Source of the DNA: an uncultured Rhodospira sp.
Lineage (GTDB): Bacteria; Pseudomonadota; Alphaproteobacteria; Rhodospirillales; Rhodospirillaceae
Length of the DNA stretch: 57,803 nt
Direction: 5' to 3'
Assembly (NCBI RefSeq): GCF_937138205.1
Contig: NZ_CAKZOT010000071.1
Span: 1 to 57,803 of the forward strand
Below are positions 7,266 through 18,614 of the stretch, in pieces; the first letter of the stretch is position 1; every line of letters begins with the position of its first letter. The notes under the pieces were generated by a model. The model searched no databases. It saw only the letters and a list, made by a program, of their open reading frames with translations, and had not been told where the DNA came from. Both the position numbers and the translations under genes were made by a program.

Positions 7266-10013
7266 CTACGGGCTTCCGTCCCCCGGCGCCAAGCCCATCG
7301 ACTCCAGGCGTTCGACGATGCGTTGCGGGATCGTGTAGCCCTGAAGCCCCTCCTGGATCAAACGCGTCAGGGGGCCGCTGACCGAGAAATTGAGTTGGAA
7401 CGGGTAGCCGTCGAGGACCGCCTCATTGGCGCCTTCCAGCCGCACGTCCATGGCCATTTCGTCCAGCGTGTCGCCGTCCACGGTCATGGACAAGGCGTCG
7501 TACTGAAAGTTCTCCAGCGCCCGCCGGGCCAGGTCGACGCCCTCCATGCCGTCCGGCAGGGCCTCGCCGGTGTAGCGCAGGGTTCCCGGGCCGACACTGG
7601 CCAGCCGGCCGGCGTCGACACGCACCGCGCCGGGCGTGATCACCAGCGGGACCTTTCCATCGACCTGGCCGCTCACGTTCAGGTCGTCCACCGGCATCAT
7701 GGCCGCCAGTTTGCCCAGGTCGAGCCCCTCGACGGTGAGCGTCAACGGAATGCGGTCGAACCCCGACAGGGGAATGACGGCCGCGCCGGTCGAGATCTTG
7801 CCGTCCGCCAGGTGCATCCGGGCGCTGTCCAGGACGAACGCGCCCTTGCCGTCGAGGTGGTACGCGACCACCAGATCGGTGAACGGCAGGCCCATGTCCA
7901 GCACGGCGGCGGCCAGTTCCTGTTTGGGGCTGGCGGGCGGGGCCAGCCCGGTCAGACGCACCACGCCATGAAGATTGCGCAGCCGCGTGGCGCCGTAGGC
8001 GGCCTCGACATCCACCAGGCCGACCGACAGGTCCGGACGCAACGGGCCGCCGTCGCGCCATGTCGCCGTTCCCTGCAGGCCGATGGTGCCGGCGCGGGTG
8101 CTCAGGTCGACCAGCGCGCTGTAAAGGTGCCAGGGTTGGACACCGTCGTCGCCCAGCGGCAACGGTCTGGCGTTCAGGGTCAGCCGGCCGTCGCGGCCAT
8201 CGCGCGAAAGCCAGCCGCGCACCGTGCCCACGGTCTCGCGGAAGGGCGCGCCGAGGGTGGCGTCAACGCGTAACCGCGCGGCCTCGTCCGGATCGGGGGA
8301 GACGGTGCCCGTGACCCGCAGCGGCCGCAGGGGATGGCCCGACCGTGAAGATCCCGTCGGTTCGCCGGGCAGGCGCGGCAGGCGGACATCCACGTCCAGG
8401 GTCGGCCCTTCGGGCCGCAGCGTCAGGTCGGCCGTGGCGTCGGTCACCGTGATCGGGTCGAGGCGCAGGTCGGGCGCCATCGCCGTCAGCCGCAGCGGCG
8501 CCTCGGGCGACGGCGGCCAGCGGCCGGCCAGGGTCACGCGCTCCACCCGGCCCTCGGCCGTGCCGCCCAGGATGACCGGCCGCAGGGCCGCATCGAGGGT
8601 CACGGCGGGCGCGTCGCCCGCCGTCAGGTCGAGCGAGACCGTGTGCGAACCCTCCTCGGTCAGGGCCAGCGTCAGGGTGGGGGGACCGGTCCAGGCGCCG
8701 TCCGCCGCGCGGGCCTCGGACACCTCCAGCGCGGCGTCGTCCAGCGTGATCGTGCCGCCGGCGAGGGACAGGTCCACCGATCCGCCGGCGTCCAGGTGCA
8801 TCGGTCCCGCCAGAACGCCCGCGATGTCCAGCTTTGTGGCGTTTGCCACCACGTGTGCGGCGCCGGCCAGTTGGGCGTCCCGGAGGTCGAGGCGCGGACT
8901 GGTCAACTCGACCGACAGGCCCTCGACCCCCGCCAGAGGCACCGGGTCGGCGGTGGCGGTCACGTCGGTCAGGCGGGCCACGATCTGTCCGTCGCTGCGG
9001 GTGACATGGGCGTCGGCGGTCGCCGACAGCCGCGCCGTCTCAACGCGGACGCGGCCGTCCAGACGGGGCTGGCCGGGCGTCAGATCCGGCCCCAGCGGCA
9101 TGGACAGGCGCGGCGCCGGGCCATCGGCGGGCGACTCGACGCGCAGGCTCAGCGGCCCTGCGGCCAGGGTGGCTAGCGTCGCCGGCCACGGTTCGGTCAG
9201 GGCCGGATCCAGCGCGTCGGCCCGGATCGTGAGGGCTTCGGATGTAACCGACACCTCCCCGTCGCGCCAATCCACCCGCAGCGTGGCGGTGCCGCCCAGG
9301 CCCTGCGCCAGCCCGGCCCGGTCGCGGGCCTCGGCTTCCACCGTGAGGGTGCCGTCAACCGTCGGGTCGGGCCAGGGCCGGGAGTCGATCCGTGCCGTGG
9401 CGAACAGGCCGGCCCCCGAGACGGTCAGGTCGGCGGTCAACTCCGGAGCCGCGCCGGAGGCGTCCAGGGTAACATCGCCGAGCGTGCGCACGGCGCCCCA
9501 CGGCGTGTCGATGCCGAGGCGCGCGTCGGTGACCCGCACGGTCCGGACGGGCAGCGCGGGCGTGTAACCCCCGCCCCCGCTGCCGCCCAGAACCGCGCCC
9601 AGGGGACCGAGGTCGAGCCCCGTGTCGGGCGACCACGATGCGTCCAGGCGCGGGCCGGCGATCTCGACCCGCTCGATACGCCCGCGCGCCAGCCCCGCCG
9701 GCGCATAGGTGACCGACAGGCGTTCGGCCGTCAGCCGACCGTCGGCCAGGGTCAGGTCGCGCGCCTCCAGGCGATCCGCCTCGACCGCCACGACGGTCAG
9801 CGCGGCCGGCGCCAACCCGGCGCGCTCCAGCGCCCAGGGAACGGCGGTCGAGATCAGCGGGACCCGGTACACCCAGGCCAGCGCCAGGGCTCCGCCCACC
9901 ACCAGACCCAGCCCCAGCATGTCAAGCGCCACCGAGCGCCAGACGGGCCGGCGGCGGTGCCGCCGGGGTTCGGGCGGCGATGGGGTCTCGGGGGACGTGG
10001 ACGAGTCTGCCAT
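7266..10013 (-). CDS. YdbH-like AsmA-fold intermembrane lipid transport protein
   Basis: This 915-residue protein has a basic cytoplasmic tail, one membrane anchor (about 28-50, [20 protein letters not shown]), then a long repetitive beta-rich periplasmic region with many DxxLxL strands. This is the AsmA/TamB-like bridge architecture. The C-terminal block [19 protein letters not shown], followed by a segment ending in [16 protein letters not shown], is characteristic of YdbH. In E. coli YdbH (about 880 residues) acts with TamB and YhdP in moving phospholipids to the outer membrane and partners the lipoprotein YnbE. No YnbE/YdbL gene is adjacent here. The first about 30 residues are Pro/Ser/Arg-rich. 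Family call is good; lipid transport is known of the family only. Confidence 0.8.
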   Translation of the reverse strand: MADSSTSPETPSPPEPRRHRRRPVWRSVALDMLGLGLVVGGALALAWVYRVPLISTAVPWALERAGLAPAALTVVAVEADRLEARDLTLADGRLTAERLSVTYAPAGLARGRIERVEIAGPRLDASWSPDTGLDLGPLGAVLGGSGGGGYTPALPVRTVRVTDARLGIDTPWGAVRTLGDVTLDASGAAPELTADLTVSGAGLFATARIDSRPWPDPTVDGTLTVEAEARDRAGLAQGLGGTATLRVDWRDGEVSVTSEALTIRADALDPALTEPWPATLATLAAGPLSLRVESPADGPAPRLSMPLGPDLTPGQPRLDGRVRVETARLSATADAHVTRSDGQIVARLTDVTATADPVPLAGVEGLSVELTSPRLDLRDAQLAGAAHVVANATKLDIAGVLAGPMHLDAGGSVDLSLAGGTITLDDAALEVSEARAADGAWTGPPTLTLALTEEGSHTVSLDLTAGDAPAVTLDAALRPVILGGTAEGRVERVTLAGRWPPSPEAPLRLTAMAPDLRLDPITVTDATADLTLRPEGPTLDVDVRLPRLPGEPTGSSRSGHPLRPLRVTGTVSPDPDEAARLRVDATLGAPFRETVGTVRGWLSRDGRDGRLTLNARPLPLGDDGVQPWHLYSALVDLSTRAGTIGLQGTATWRDGGPLRPDLSVGLVDVEAAYGATRLRNLHGVVRLTGLAPPASPKQELAAAVLDMGLPFTDLVVAYHLDGKGAFVLDSARMHLADGKISTGAAVIPLSGFDRIPLTLTVEGLDLGKLAAMMPVDDLNVSGQVDGKVPLVITPGAVRVDAGRLASVGPGTLRYTGEALPDGMEGVDLARRALENFQYDALSMTVDGDTLDEMAMDVRLEGANEAVLDGYPFQLNFSVSGPLTRLIQEGLQGYTIPQRIVERLESMGLAPGDGSP

Positions 10014-10131
10014 GGGCGGTCGCGGCCTTCCGTGGAGGGACCATCCGCGACTCTACCGGATCACGCGGCCCGTGGCATCGGTGGTGCGGGCTGCGATACA
10101 ATCTGGTGCGATCACAGAGGAGTCCCGCGCC

Positions 10132-10707
10132 ATGGCGCATCCGCCACTGACGCCGTCCGGGTTCGAGGCCACCTTCTGGCTGCTCGACCGCGCCCTGGAC
10201 GACAACGAGTACCTCAACCCGCGCAAGCTGCACCGCCTGCTCTTTCTGGCGCAGGCCTATTTCGCGGTGGCCAACGCCGGGCACAAGCTGATGCCGGCGA
10301 CGTTTGTCGCCGACCCGGACGGGCCGATGGAACCGACGCTGTTCAAGGCCTTCGCCTACAGCCGGCCGCGCGTCGATCTGGCCAAGCTGCCGGAACGCGC
10401 GGAAACGCTGCTGGATTCGATCTGGCGCCGCTTCGGCGCGCACTCGACCGACCACCTGACCAAGGCCCTGAAGCGTCATCCGCCCTATGCCGACGCCTTC
10501 GCCGCGGCGCCGGGGTCGGAAATCACCGTCGAGGCCATGATCGCCTTCTATGGCCGCAAGCCGACCACGCGCGAGGGCATCGGCGCGCTGACCGACCAGG
10601 GCGCGCCGCATATCGAGCAGGTGCTGCGCCCGCGCGTCATGCGCTCGCAATCGGGACGGCCGGTCAACGTGCACCAGTGGCGCCCGCGATCCTTGAAGGA
10701 TCAGTAG
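10132..10707 (+). CDS. Panacea-domain (SocA-like) protein
   Basis: This 191-residue protein's N-terminal half reads NPRKLHRLLFLAQAYFAVAN, then HKLMPATFVADPDGPMEPTL. That matches the Panacea/DUF4065 domain found in SocA, phage GepA and many antitoxins. The usual pattern is a helix with KLxKLLyfaq followed by a loop with GPV/GPM. Panacea proteins often neutralise a toxin directly or by proteolysis. No toxin gene is recognisable on either side: upstream is divergent YdbH, downstream a small conserved protein. It may therefore be a solitary or adopted copy. GAGGAG lies 10 bases before ATG 10132. A role outside toxin-antitoxin biology is possible. Confidence 0.7.
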   Translation: MAHPPLTPSGFEATFWLLDRALDDNEYLNPRKLHRLLFLAQAYFAVANAGHKLMPATFVADPDGPMEPTLFKAFAYSRPRVDLAKLPERAETLLDSIWRRFGAHSTDHLTKALKRHPPYADAFAAAPGSEITVEAMIAFYGRKPTTREGIGALTDQGAPHIEQVLRPRVMRSQSGRPVNVHQWRPRSLKDQ

Positions 10708-10820
10708 CCTCCGCCGGCCCCATTGCGCTTTCTCATTGCGTGCGGCGGCCCGGGATCCGCTTTTTGGCGGCCTCGCCGGCCCGCGCCGTGGGCCGTCTCG
10801 TCATGACCAGGAGGCCTCGG

Positions 10821-11210
10821 ATGCGCCAGTACACGCTGCAGGAAAAGTACCCCGTCTACCACATGAGCCTGCCGTTCGCGGAAACCAGCAAGACCTCGGT
10901 CGACGAAATCATTGAATATTACAAGCGAAAAATCGACGAGGACGAAAAGGTGGCCTACATTGCCGCCTTCGATCACTATGCCCACACGCAGAGGATCGGC
11001 GGCGAGATCAATCCCGAGATCAAGGCCGCCAAGCACATCGTGTTCTGTTTCGGCGTCAAGCTGCCCAATGCCGACGTGATGGCCGTGCGGCCGCGCTCCA
11101 TCGGCGTGGTGCAGATGGAGGATCGGTTCGAGATCTCGTTCCTCGAAGCCCCCATGCCGGTGGCCAACACGGCCATGGAAGCCTGGACACGCGCCCTGCG
11201 GGACCGGTAG
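10821..11210 (+). CDS. conserved small protein (DUF6858-like)
   Basis: This 129-residue soluble protein has an ordinary composition. AGGAGG at 10809-10814 lies 6 bases before ATG 10821, so the in-frame ATG at 10803 is rejected. Conserved-looking blocks are LQEKYPVYHMSLPFAETSK, VDEIIEYYKRKI, IAAFDHYAHT, HIVFCFGVKLPNADVMAVRP and EISFLEAPMPVANTAMEAW. From memory these match a proteobacterial family of unknown function numbered DUF6858; the number should be checked. No catalytic or binding motif is evident. It is followed by a promoter region for the helicase, so it is probably monocistronic. Confidence 0.6.
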   Translation: MRQYTLQEKYPVYHMSLPFAETSKTSVDEIIEYYKRKIDEDEKVAYIAAFDHYAHTQRIGGEINPEIKAAKHIVFCFGVKLPNADVMAVRPRSIGVVQMEDRFEISFLEAPMPVANTAMEAWTRALRDR

Positions 11211-11563
11211 GGCGCGTTCGAGCGGATGGGGGTGGCGGCGGATGCGCCACACTCCGCCACCCTCGGTGTCCCCGGGCCGTCGGCGTCATTGACAGCACAG
11301 GGGGGCGCCTTATGATGCGCGGTGTTCTGCACGTGCACAATGGTGTGCGTGCGCCTGTGGTTGTGCGAGCTCCTGGCCGGCGGAATGGCCTCGCGCCCAT
11401 CCAGACCGAGCAGAGCGTCATCCCCGCGAACACTGTCCGGACGACCGCCGCGACGAGGGCGGCGCCGCGTTGAGGGAAGGCGCGGGCTCGACGATGCCGG
11501 GGGCCGGCTTGCCGCGTGACGCTCCCACCCCCGTTCCCTGACCCGAGGACCGACCAGATTACC
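11211..11563 (+). other. intergenic region and long leader of the helicase gene
   Basis: These 353 bases hold a GC hairpin just after the preceding gene (stem 11230-11238/11254-11262) without a T tract. They also hold the promoter at 11289-11316 and about 240 bases of presumed untranslated leader. A short open frame (11322-11519) lies in the leader, but its composition gives no support as a gene. Confidence 0.5.
11289..11316 (+). promoter_or_regulatory. near-consensus sigma-70 promoter for the DEAD-box helicase
   Basis: A perfect -35 TTGACA (11289-11294), a 16-base spacer and a -10 TATGAT (11311-11316) stand out in GC-rich surroundings. Transcription would start near 11323, leaving a leader of about 240 bases before ATG 11564. 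Long leaders are typical of cold-inducible helicase genes. Confidence 0.7.
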
Positions 11564-13741
<2,178 letters not shown>

Positions 13742-13843
13742 GGCCATCCGCGCGGGCGCCGGTCGCGATCGCCGCTCAACCGCGATGCGCGATGACGCCA
13801 CCGGCCGCCCGGCGGCGAAACGCGCACGCGGCCGTGCACGGCA

Positions 13844-14107
13844 TCAGTCCAGCTTGACCTCGCCGTGGCGGAACGGGATCCAGTCCATGTATTCGCTGCG
13901 GAACTGGAGGCCGTACGGCGATTTCAGGTACACCTTGGCCAGGGGCTGGCCGCCTTCGGCCTTGGTCCGATCCACGTCCACGAGCGGTGAAGCGGCGAAC
14001 ACCGGGTCCCAGTATTCGTCCGGCTCCAGGTCCCTGCCGGCCTGTTCCTTGTGCTTCATGGCTTCGTCAATCAGGCCCCAGGCTTCCTCGACCTGCTCGT
14101 AGCTCAT
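13844..14107 (-). CDS. small hypothetical protein, 87 residues
   Basis: A strong AAAGGAGG stands about 8 bases before ATG 14107, which makes this short frame a real gene inside a much longer GC-driven open frame. The product starts MSYEQVEEAWGLIDEAMKHK, probably helical. It continues with EPDEYWDPVFAASPLVDVDRT and a segment containing YGLQFRSEYMDWIPFRHGE. It is acidic and soluble, with no signal peptide and no Cys. I do not recognise the family. It faces the helicase gene convergently (102 bases apart) and is divergent from the next small gene. Confidence 0.6.
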   Translation of the reverse strand: MSYEQVEEAWGLIDEAMKHKEQAGRDLEPDEYWDPVFAASPLVDVDRTKAEGGQPLAKVYLKSPYGLQFRSEYMDWIPFRHGEVKLD

Positions 14108-14272
14108 GCGCCTGCCTCCTTTTGGTTGGCGTTCGGTGAGGACGAGACCGTGCGATGGGGCCGGTCCCGCCTTTGCCTTTGGTAGCGTGCCCCTCCCTTT
14201 AGACTTTGGCGCCGCGCTGGTAAAGATACCCCGAACACACCCGCGTCCCGGCCCCTTGATGGAGACCCGTCC

Positions 14273-14536
14273 TTGACCGAACAGCGCGAGATGTACCACG
14301 AGATCAGCACGCTCCTCGGCCACCTCGCGGCGGCCCTGGAGATGTCGGCGGAGCGCGTGGCGCACCTGCTGGAGGCGGGCGATCTTGACCTGAGAATGGA
14401 TACCGACGAAGAGGGGCGACCGTTCATCGAGGCCGCGCACGGCGCCGCGCCGAACCGCGTGGTGGCCCGCGTCTACAGGGACACGGTGTTCCGCGCCCGC
14501 GAAACACCGGCCTCCCCGCCTGACGAACCCACCTGA
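14273..14536 (+). CDS. small hypothetical protein, 87 residues, TTG start
   Basis: GGAG at 14261-14264 is 8 bases before a TTG at 14273, which I take as the start. The alternative ATG at 14291 has no good ribosome site and would remove six residues. The product begins with a helical part (EISTLLGHLAAALEMSAERVAHLLEAG). It continues with an acidic turn and a strand-like segment ending FRARETP. It lies 54 bases before the cyclic-nucleotide/TPR gene on the same strand and could be cotranscribed with it. No family recognised; no membrane or metal-binding signature. Confidence 0.5.
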   Translation: MTEQREMYHEISTLLGHLAAALEMSAERVAHLLEAGDLDLRMDTDEEGRPFIEAAHGAAPNRVVARVYRDTVFRARETPASPPDEPT

Positions 14537-14590
14537 CGATCCCGGCGCGCGGCACGCCTTTCCCTCTGCAGCGAGCAAGACACCGCCCCC

Positions 14591-16582
14591 ATGGCCATCA
14601 TGAAACCCACCATCCGACGCTACGACACCGGCGATGTCATCTTTCGGGAAGGGGATGACAGCAGCTCGGCCTTTGTCATCGCGTCCGGCGAGGTGGCGCT
14701 CTACAAGGAATCGGAGCGCGGGCTGGTGCATCTGGCCACCCTGGGCAAGGGCGAGTTGCTGGGTGAGATGGGCGCGGTGGAGAACGACCCGCGCGGCGCC
14801 ACCGCCGTGGCGCGCGGCGACGTGGTGCTGCACGAGTTCGGCCGCAAGGCGTTCCTGCGCAAGCTCGTCGAGGATCCGGACATGACGGTGCGCATCCTGG
14901 TGCGCATGTCGCGGCGGCTGCGCAACGCCAATGACCGCATTGCCACGCTGGACCCGACGGTCGACGTGGACCTGGGCCAGGACCAGGGCGATCGCGCCGG
15001 CGCGTCGTCGTCGACGGCACTGACCACCGCCGAGGCCGCCACCGTGGCCGCGGCCGTCGACCCGGCGGCGGCCGAGCGGTCCAACGGGTTGGTCGATCGC
15101 CTGATCAGCCTTGTGCGCGGCGGCCGGGGTCCCCGGAAGGCGGGGATGGCCCTGGCCGGAGTGGCCCGCGTGCGCCAGCCGGTCCTGCTCGTGGCCGGGT
15201 TCCCGGGGCAGGGGGGCGACGAGCAGCGCGGCCGCGTCCTGGCGGCGTTGGAGGCACTTCCCGGCCTGCGCGTCCGGCGCATGGATAAGGCGCTGCCGTA
15301 CTCGCCCGACCTGGACCCCTACACCGCGCTGGCCGGCGTCGTGGCCATCGGCCGTCCGCAACTGCGCGAGGCGATGGCCGACCTGATGGTGTGGGGCGGC
15401 CCCGAAAGCACCGGCCGGCTGGTTGAGATTCGGTTCCTGTCGCCCTGGTCGAGCAAGGAACTCGAGCGCATCGGCATGACGTCGCCACAGAACGCCCTGT
15501 ATCTGCCGCTGGACTTCGACGAGTCGTGGCACGTTCTGTTGAAGGCGGTGACGCTGGCGGCCATGGAACCGCGCACGGAAAACCAGGGCAAGGCGCTGGT
15601 CGAAACGCTGCCGCCGCTGGCCGAGCAGGCCGGCGCGCTGTTGTCCGAACTGCCGTACGGTCTGAGCGGGCTGGAAACGGCGCACATCGTCGCCTGTTAC
15701 GGCAACGTGCTGGCCGTGGTCGGCGCCTGGGCCAACGAGCCGGCGTGGCTGGAGCACGCGGCGGCGGCCTACGAGGAAGCCATCCGCCATCTGCCGCGCA
15801 ACGCCGACGCGGAATGGGGTGTGTTCCACCGCTCGCTGGGGCTGGTGCGGCAGGCGCTGGTCGAGCGCGGGGCCGGCGGCGTCGGTCCGCGTCAGGCGGC
15901 CGATGCCTTCAAGGCGGCGCTGGAATCGTTCCAGCGCGACCTCTACCCCTACGACTGGGCGGGCCTGAAGAACCGGTTGGGCATTCTGTGCTACCGGGTG
16001 AACATGGCCGAGGGCGATCCCGCCGCGCTGCGCGAGTCCATCACCGCCTTCCAATCCGCGTTGCAGGTGTTCACGCCCGGCGAGACGCCCGACCGCTGGG
16101 GCGAGATCATGCACGACCTGGCGCAGGTGCTGCAGGTCTACGGCGGTCAGGAACGCAAGGTCGAGATCGTCAAGCGCGCGGTCGAGGCGGCCAACGCCGC
16201 GCTACAGGTGCGTACCTTGGACCGCGTGCCGCTGCTGTGGGCGGCCACCCAGAACACCCTGGGATCGGCGCTGTTCCTGCTGTTCCGGCTGGGCCGCGAC
16301 ATGGGTGCCCTGCACGCCGCCCGCGAGGCGTTCCACCAGTCGGCCAGCACCTATGATCTGAACGGCGCCAAACGCCAGGCGGACATCGTGACCCGCAATC
16401 TCCGGCGGGTGGAGAACATGATCGACAAGCAGGGTGGGCGATCGGGGGTGGAACCGGATTGGGTGCATCGCAGTGCGGGCGGCAAGCCCGGTGGCGGCTC
16501 AACCGACGGAAGTGGGCGCGGGGCCGACCCGGAGTCCGGCGACGACCCCGAATCGCTGCCGATGGATGGGGGGCTGCGGTAG
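14591..16582 (+). CDS. cyclic-nucleotide-binding protein with TPR-like C-terminal half
   Basis: Of 663 residues, about 8-115 form a cNMP-binding beta-roll. Its phosphate-binding cassette GEMGAVENDPRGATAVA keeps the Glu and Arg that hold the cyclic phosphate and ribose. A low-complexity linker (about 118-165) follows, then an unassigned alpha/beta region (about 180-320). Helical repeats (about 350-590) come next, resembling TPRs: AAAAYEEAIRHLP, FKAALESFQRDLYPYDWAGL and ITAFQSALQVF. The C-terminus is Gly/Ser/Asp-rich. There is no DNA-binding domain, so this is not a CRP-type regulator; a cyclic-nucleotide-controlled scaffold is plausible. No signal peptide or membrane helix. Confidence 0.7.
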   Translation: MAIMKPTIRRYDTGDVIFREGDDSSSAFVIASGEVALYKESERGLVHLATLGKGELLGEMGAVENDPRGATAVARGDVVLHEFGRKAFLRKLVEDPDMTVRILVRMSRRLRNANDRIATLDPTVDVDLGQDQGDRAGASSSTALTTAEAATVAAAVDPAAAERSNGLVDRLISLVRGGRGPRKAGMALAGVARVRQPVLLVAGFPGQGGDEQRGRVLAALEALPGLRVRRMDKALPYSPDLDPYTALAGVVAIGRPQLREAMADLMVWGGPESTGRLVEIRFLSPWSSKELERIGMTSPQNALYLPLDFDESWHVLLKAVTLAAMEPRTENQGKALVETLPPLAEQAGALLSELPYGLSGLETAHIVACYGNVLAVVGAWANEPAWLEHAAAAYEEAIRHLPRNADAEWGVFHRSLGLVRQALVERGAGGVGPRQAADAFKAALESFQRDLYPYDWAGLKNRLGILCYRVNMAEGDPAALRESITAFQSALQVFTPGETPDRWGEIMHDLAQVLQVYGGQERKVEIVKRAVEAANAALQVRTLDRVPLLWAATQNTLGSALFLLFRLGRDMGALHAAREAFHQSASTYDLNGAKRQADIVTRNLRRVENMIDKQGGRSGVEPDWVHRSAGGKPGGGSTDGSGRGADPESGDDPESLPMDGGLR

Positions 16583-16639
16583 GCGAGGCGGCAAAAAGGG
16601 TGCGGTTTTGGCCACGCCGGCGATGAAAATTTGGCGGAA

Positions 16640-16651
16640 GGTCATATGACC
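16640..16651. promoter_or_regulatory. 12-bp perfect palindrome upstream of cold-shock gene
   Basis: GGTCATATGACC is perfectly self-complementary and lies 78 bases before the cold-shock start codon, in an AT-richer pocket. It could be a regulator site; nothing identifies the protein. Confidence 0.35.
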
Positions 16652-16728
16652 AATTGGCGTCGGCGGGATTTTCGGGTATCCCTGGAACGGTATTGTTGCC
16701 TCAACCGTATGAAGGTCTTTCCTCCGCT

Positions 16729-17211
16729 ATGCAGTCTCGGTCTTCGGCCACGGTGAAGTGGTTCAACGCCACCAAGGGCTTCGGCTTCGTCGCCCTGACG
16801 GATGGCACTCCCGACGCGTTCCTTCACATTTCCGTACTCCAGCGTGCGGGTTATCGTGACGTTCCTGAGGGCGCGACCATCGTTTGTGACCTGTCCATGG
16901 GACAGAAGGGACCCCAGGTCGCCTTCATACATGAGGTGGAGGTCCCCGAGGGAGCCCATGTCGGCGGCGGCGGTGGCGGCGGCATGGTCGACTCCGACAG
17001 CGAGGAAGAGATTGACGGCGTCGTCAAATTCTTCAGCGCGGACAAGGGGTTCGGCTTCGTGACGCCGGACGGCGGCGGCAAGGATGTCTACGTGGGCAGC
17101 CGCGCCCTGGAATACTCCGGGCTGACCAACCTGGAAGCCGGGCAGCGCGTGCGGATGATGTGCCGCATGGGCAAAAAGGGTCCGATGGCCGGCCGGGTGG
17201 AGCTCATCTGA
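16729..17211 (+). CDS. cspD: double cold-shock-domain protein
   Basis: This 160-residue protein has two cold-shock domains (about 5-70 and 95-160), joined by a run of seven Gly and an acidic stretch. Both keep the RNP1 motif KGFGFV. RNP2 is DAFLHI in the first domain and DVYVGS in the second, so the second domain lacks the usual aromatic/His of RNP2. It should bind single-stranded RNA or DNA as a chaperone. Two-domain Csps of this size are typical of alphaproteobacteria (Caulobacter CspC/CspD). ATG 16729 matches the family start, MQSRSSATVKWFN. The symbol is by architecture only. Confidence 0.88.
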   Translation: MQSRSSATVKWFNATKGFGFVALTDGTPDAFLHISVLQRAGYRDVPEGATIVCDLSMGQKGPQVAFIHEVEVPEGAHVGGGGGGGMVDSDSEEEIDGVVKFFSADKGFGFVTPDGGGKDVYVGSRALEYSGLTNLEAGQRVRMMCRMGKKGPMAGRVELI

Positions 17212-17333
17212 CGACCGGTGGGTGATGGACCGGACGACTCCGGTTGATCGCCCGGTCAGGATGGGGCGCGACTCGGCCCGGCAAGAGACCACTGCCCGCC
17301 GCGGGCGGTCGCGACTCGAGGCTTTTTCTGACG

Positions 17334-17361
17334 CGGGCGCCGGTTGAGAAACCGGCGCCCG
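17334..17361. terminator. strong hairpin between convergent genes, possible terminator
   Basis: A 12-bp perfect stem (17334-17345/17350-17361) has loop GAGA. It lies between the cold-shock gene and the convergent BMP-type gene. Neither side has a clear T tract, so factor-independent termination is uncertain. Confidence 0.45.
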
Positions 17362-17470
17362 TTCGTGCGTCTGTTGGGGATTTTGGGGACTGGCCGGCGC
17401 GCGCAGGTTCAGGTCGTGACAGCCTCCAGAAGCGCCCGATTCGTCCCAAATCCTGCAAAGGGGAGGCGGA

Positions 17471-18481
17471 CTATAGGCCCGCGCAGGCGGGCGCCTCGTC
17501 GACCGGCAGAACCGAACGCTCGTTGGCGGCGATCTCGGCCTTCAGGGCGTCCACGGTCTCGCGGATATCGGCGACCAGATCGGCGTTGGCGTCGTCCACC
17601 GCCCAGTCGACGGCGTCGTCGGCGATGCCCAGGCGCTGGCGCCCGGCGGTCCAGGTGCCGGCAGCGGCATCGGACCAGGCGAGGAAGACGGCCTGGTCGA
17701 CGCGCTTGACGGCGCTGGTCAGGACGCGGTCGTTGTAGCCGTTCTGGTTGACGTCCACACCGATGCCGAATCCGCCAGCGTTGGCAATGGCATCCAGCGC
17801 GCCCTCGCCGGCCATGCCGGCGGCGGGGAATACGATGTCGGCGCCCTCGGCGATCAGCGCCTCGGCCGCAGTGCGGGCCAGGTCCCGATCGCGGAACACC
17901 GAGGCGTCGTCGCCCAGGATGCGGACCAGCACCGTGGCGTCGGGATTGGTCGCCGCCACTCCCTGGATGAAACCGCAGCCATAGCGCTGGATAGGCGGAA
18001 TTGACAACGCGCCAATGAAGGCCAGGGTGTCGCTCTCGGTTTTCAGGCCGGCCGCTGCACCGGCCAGGAAGCCGGCTTCGTCCTCATTGAAGTGCACGGA
18101 CCGTACATTGTCGGCCTCGACAACGCCGTCGATCAGGGTGAAGCGGGCGTCCGGGAACTCGCCCGCGACGTCGGCCACGGCCTGCTCGTTGAGGAACGAG
18201 ATGGCCACCAGGTTTCCGACCCCGCGGGAGGCGAAGGCGCGCAACGCGTCGGCGGTCTGGTCGGCGTTGCCGGTGACGCGCTCGCGGAAAGCGATGCCCA
18301 ACTCAGCCTGGGCGCGCTTGGCGCCCGCGTTGGCCGCCTCGTTGAACCCGCCGTCATCCTTGACGGTGTTGAAGACGATCGCGTAGCCGTCCTGGGCGGC
18401 CGCCTCGGCGACCAGCGGCTGCGCCAGCATCACCCCCAGGGCACCAAGGGCCACGTTCAGACGGCGGCCGAATCGGATCAT
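17471..18481 (-). CDS. BMP-family (PnrA/Med-like) ABC substrate-binding protein
   Basis: This 336-residue protein has a signal peptide ending near AEAAAQDG. It is followed by the BMP fold: YAIVFNTVKDDGGFNEAANA, FTLIDGVVEADNVRSVHFNE, EDEAGFLAGAAAGLK, and AADIVFPAAGMAGEGALDA-like segments. Relatives bind purine nucleosides or similar ligands for an ABC importer. No permease or ATPase gene is nearby, so it is an orphan binding protein here. ATG 18481 is preceded by GGAGGAG; an earlier in-frame start would precede the signal peptide and is rejected. Ligand cannot be read from sequence. Confidence 0.85.
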   Translation of the reverse strand: MIRFGRRLNVALGALGVMLAQPLVAEAAAQDGYAIVFNTVKDDGGFNEAANAGAKRAQAELGIAFRERVTGNADQTADALRAFASRGVGNLVAISFLNEQAVADVAGEFPDARFTLIDGVVEADNVRSVHFNEDEAGFLAGAAAGLKTESDTLAFIGALSIPPIQRYGCGFIQGVAATNPDATVLVRILGDDASVFRDRDLARTAAEALIAEGADIVFPAAGMAGEGALDAIANAGGFGIGVDVNQNGYNDRVLTSAVKRVDQAVFLAWSDAAAGTWTAGRQRLGIADDAVDWAVDDANADLVADIRETVDALKAEIAANERSVLPVDEAPACAGL

Positions 18482-18614
18482 TGTCTCCTCCGTGCGTGCA
18501 GGATCGTGCGCGGGCATCGTGGCCGCGCGGCATCCTACGCGGCCCGGGGCGGTGCTGCCTACGGACAGTTTCGTGACGGGGGACGGCGCACCGGCTCCGG
18601 ATGGGGCGGGAGGA

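Noticed and set aside
11322-11519. 65-residue leader ORF before the helicase gene
   Set aside because: Random-looking Arg/Pro/Gly composition and no ribosome site; more likely untranslated leader.
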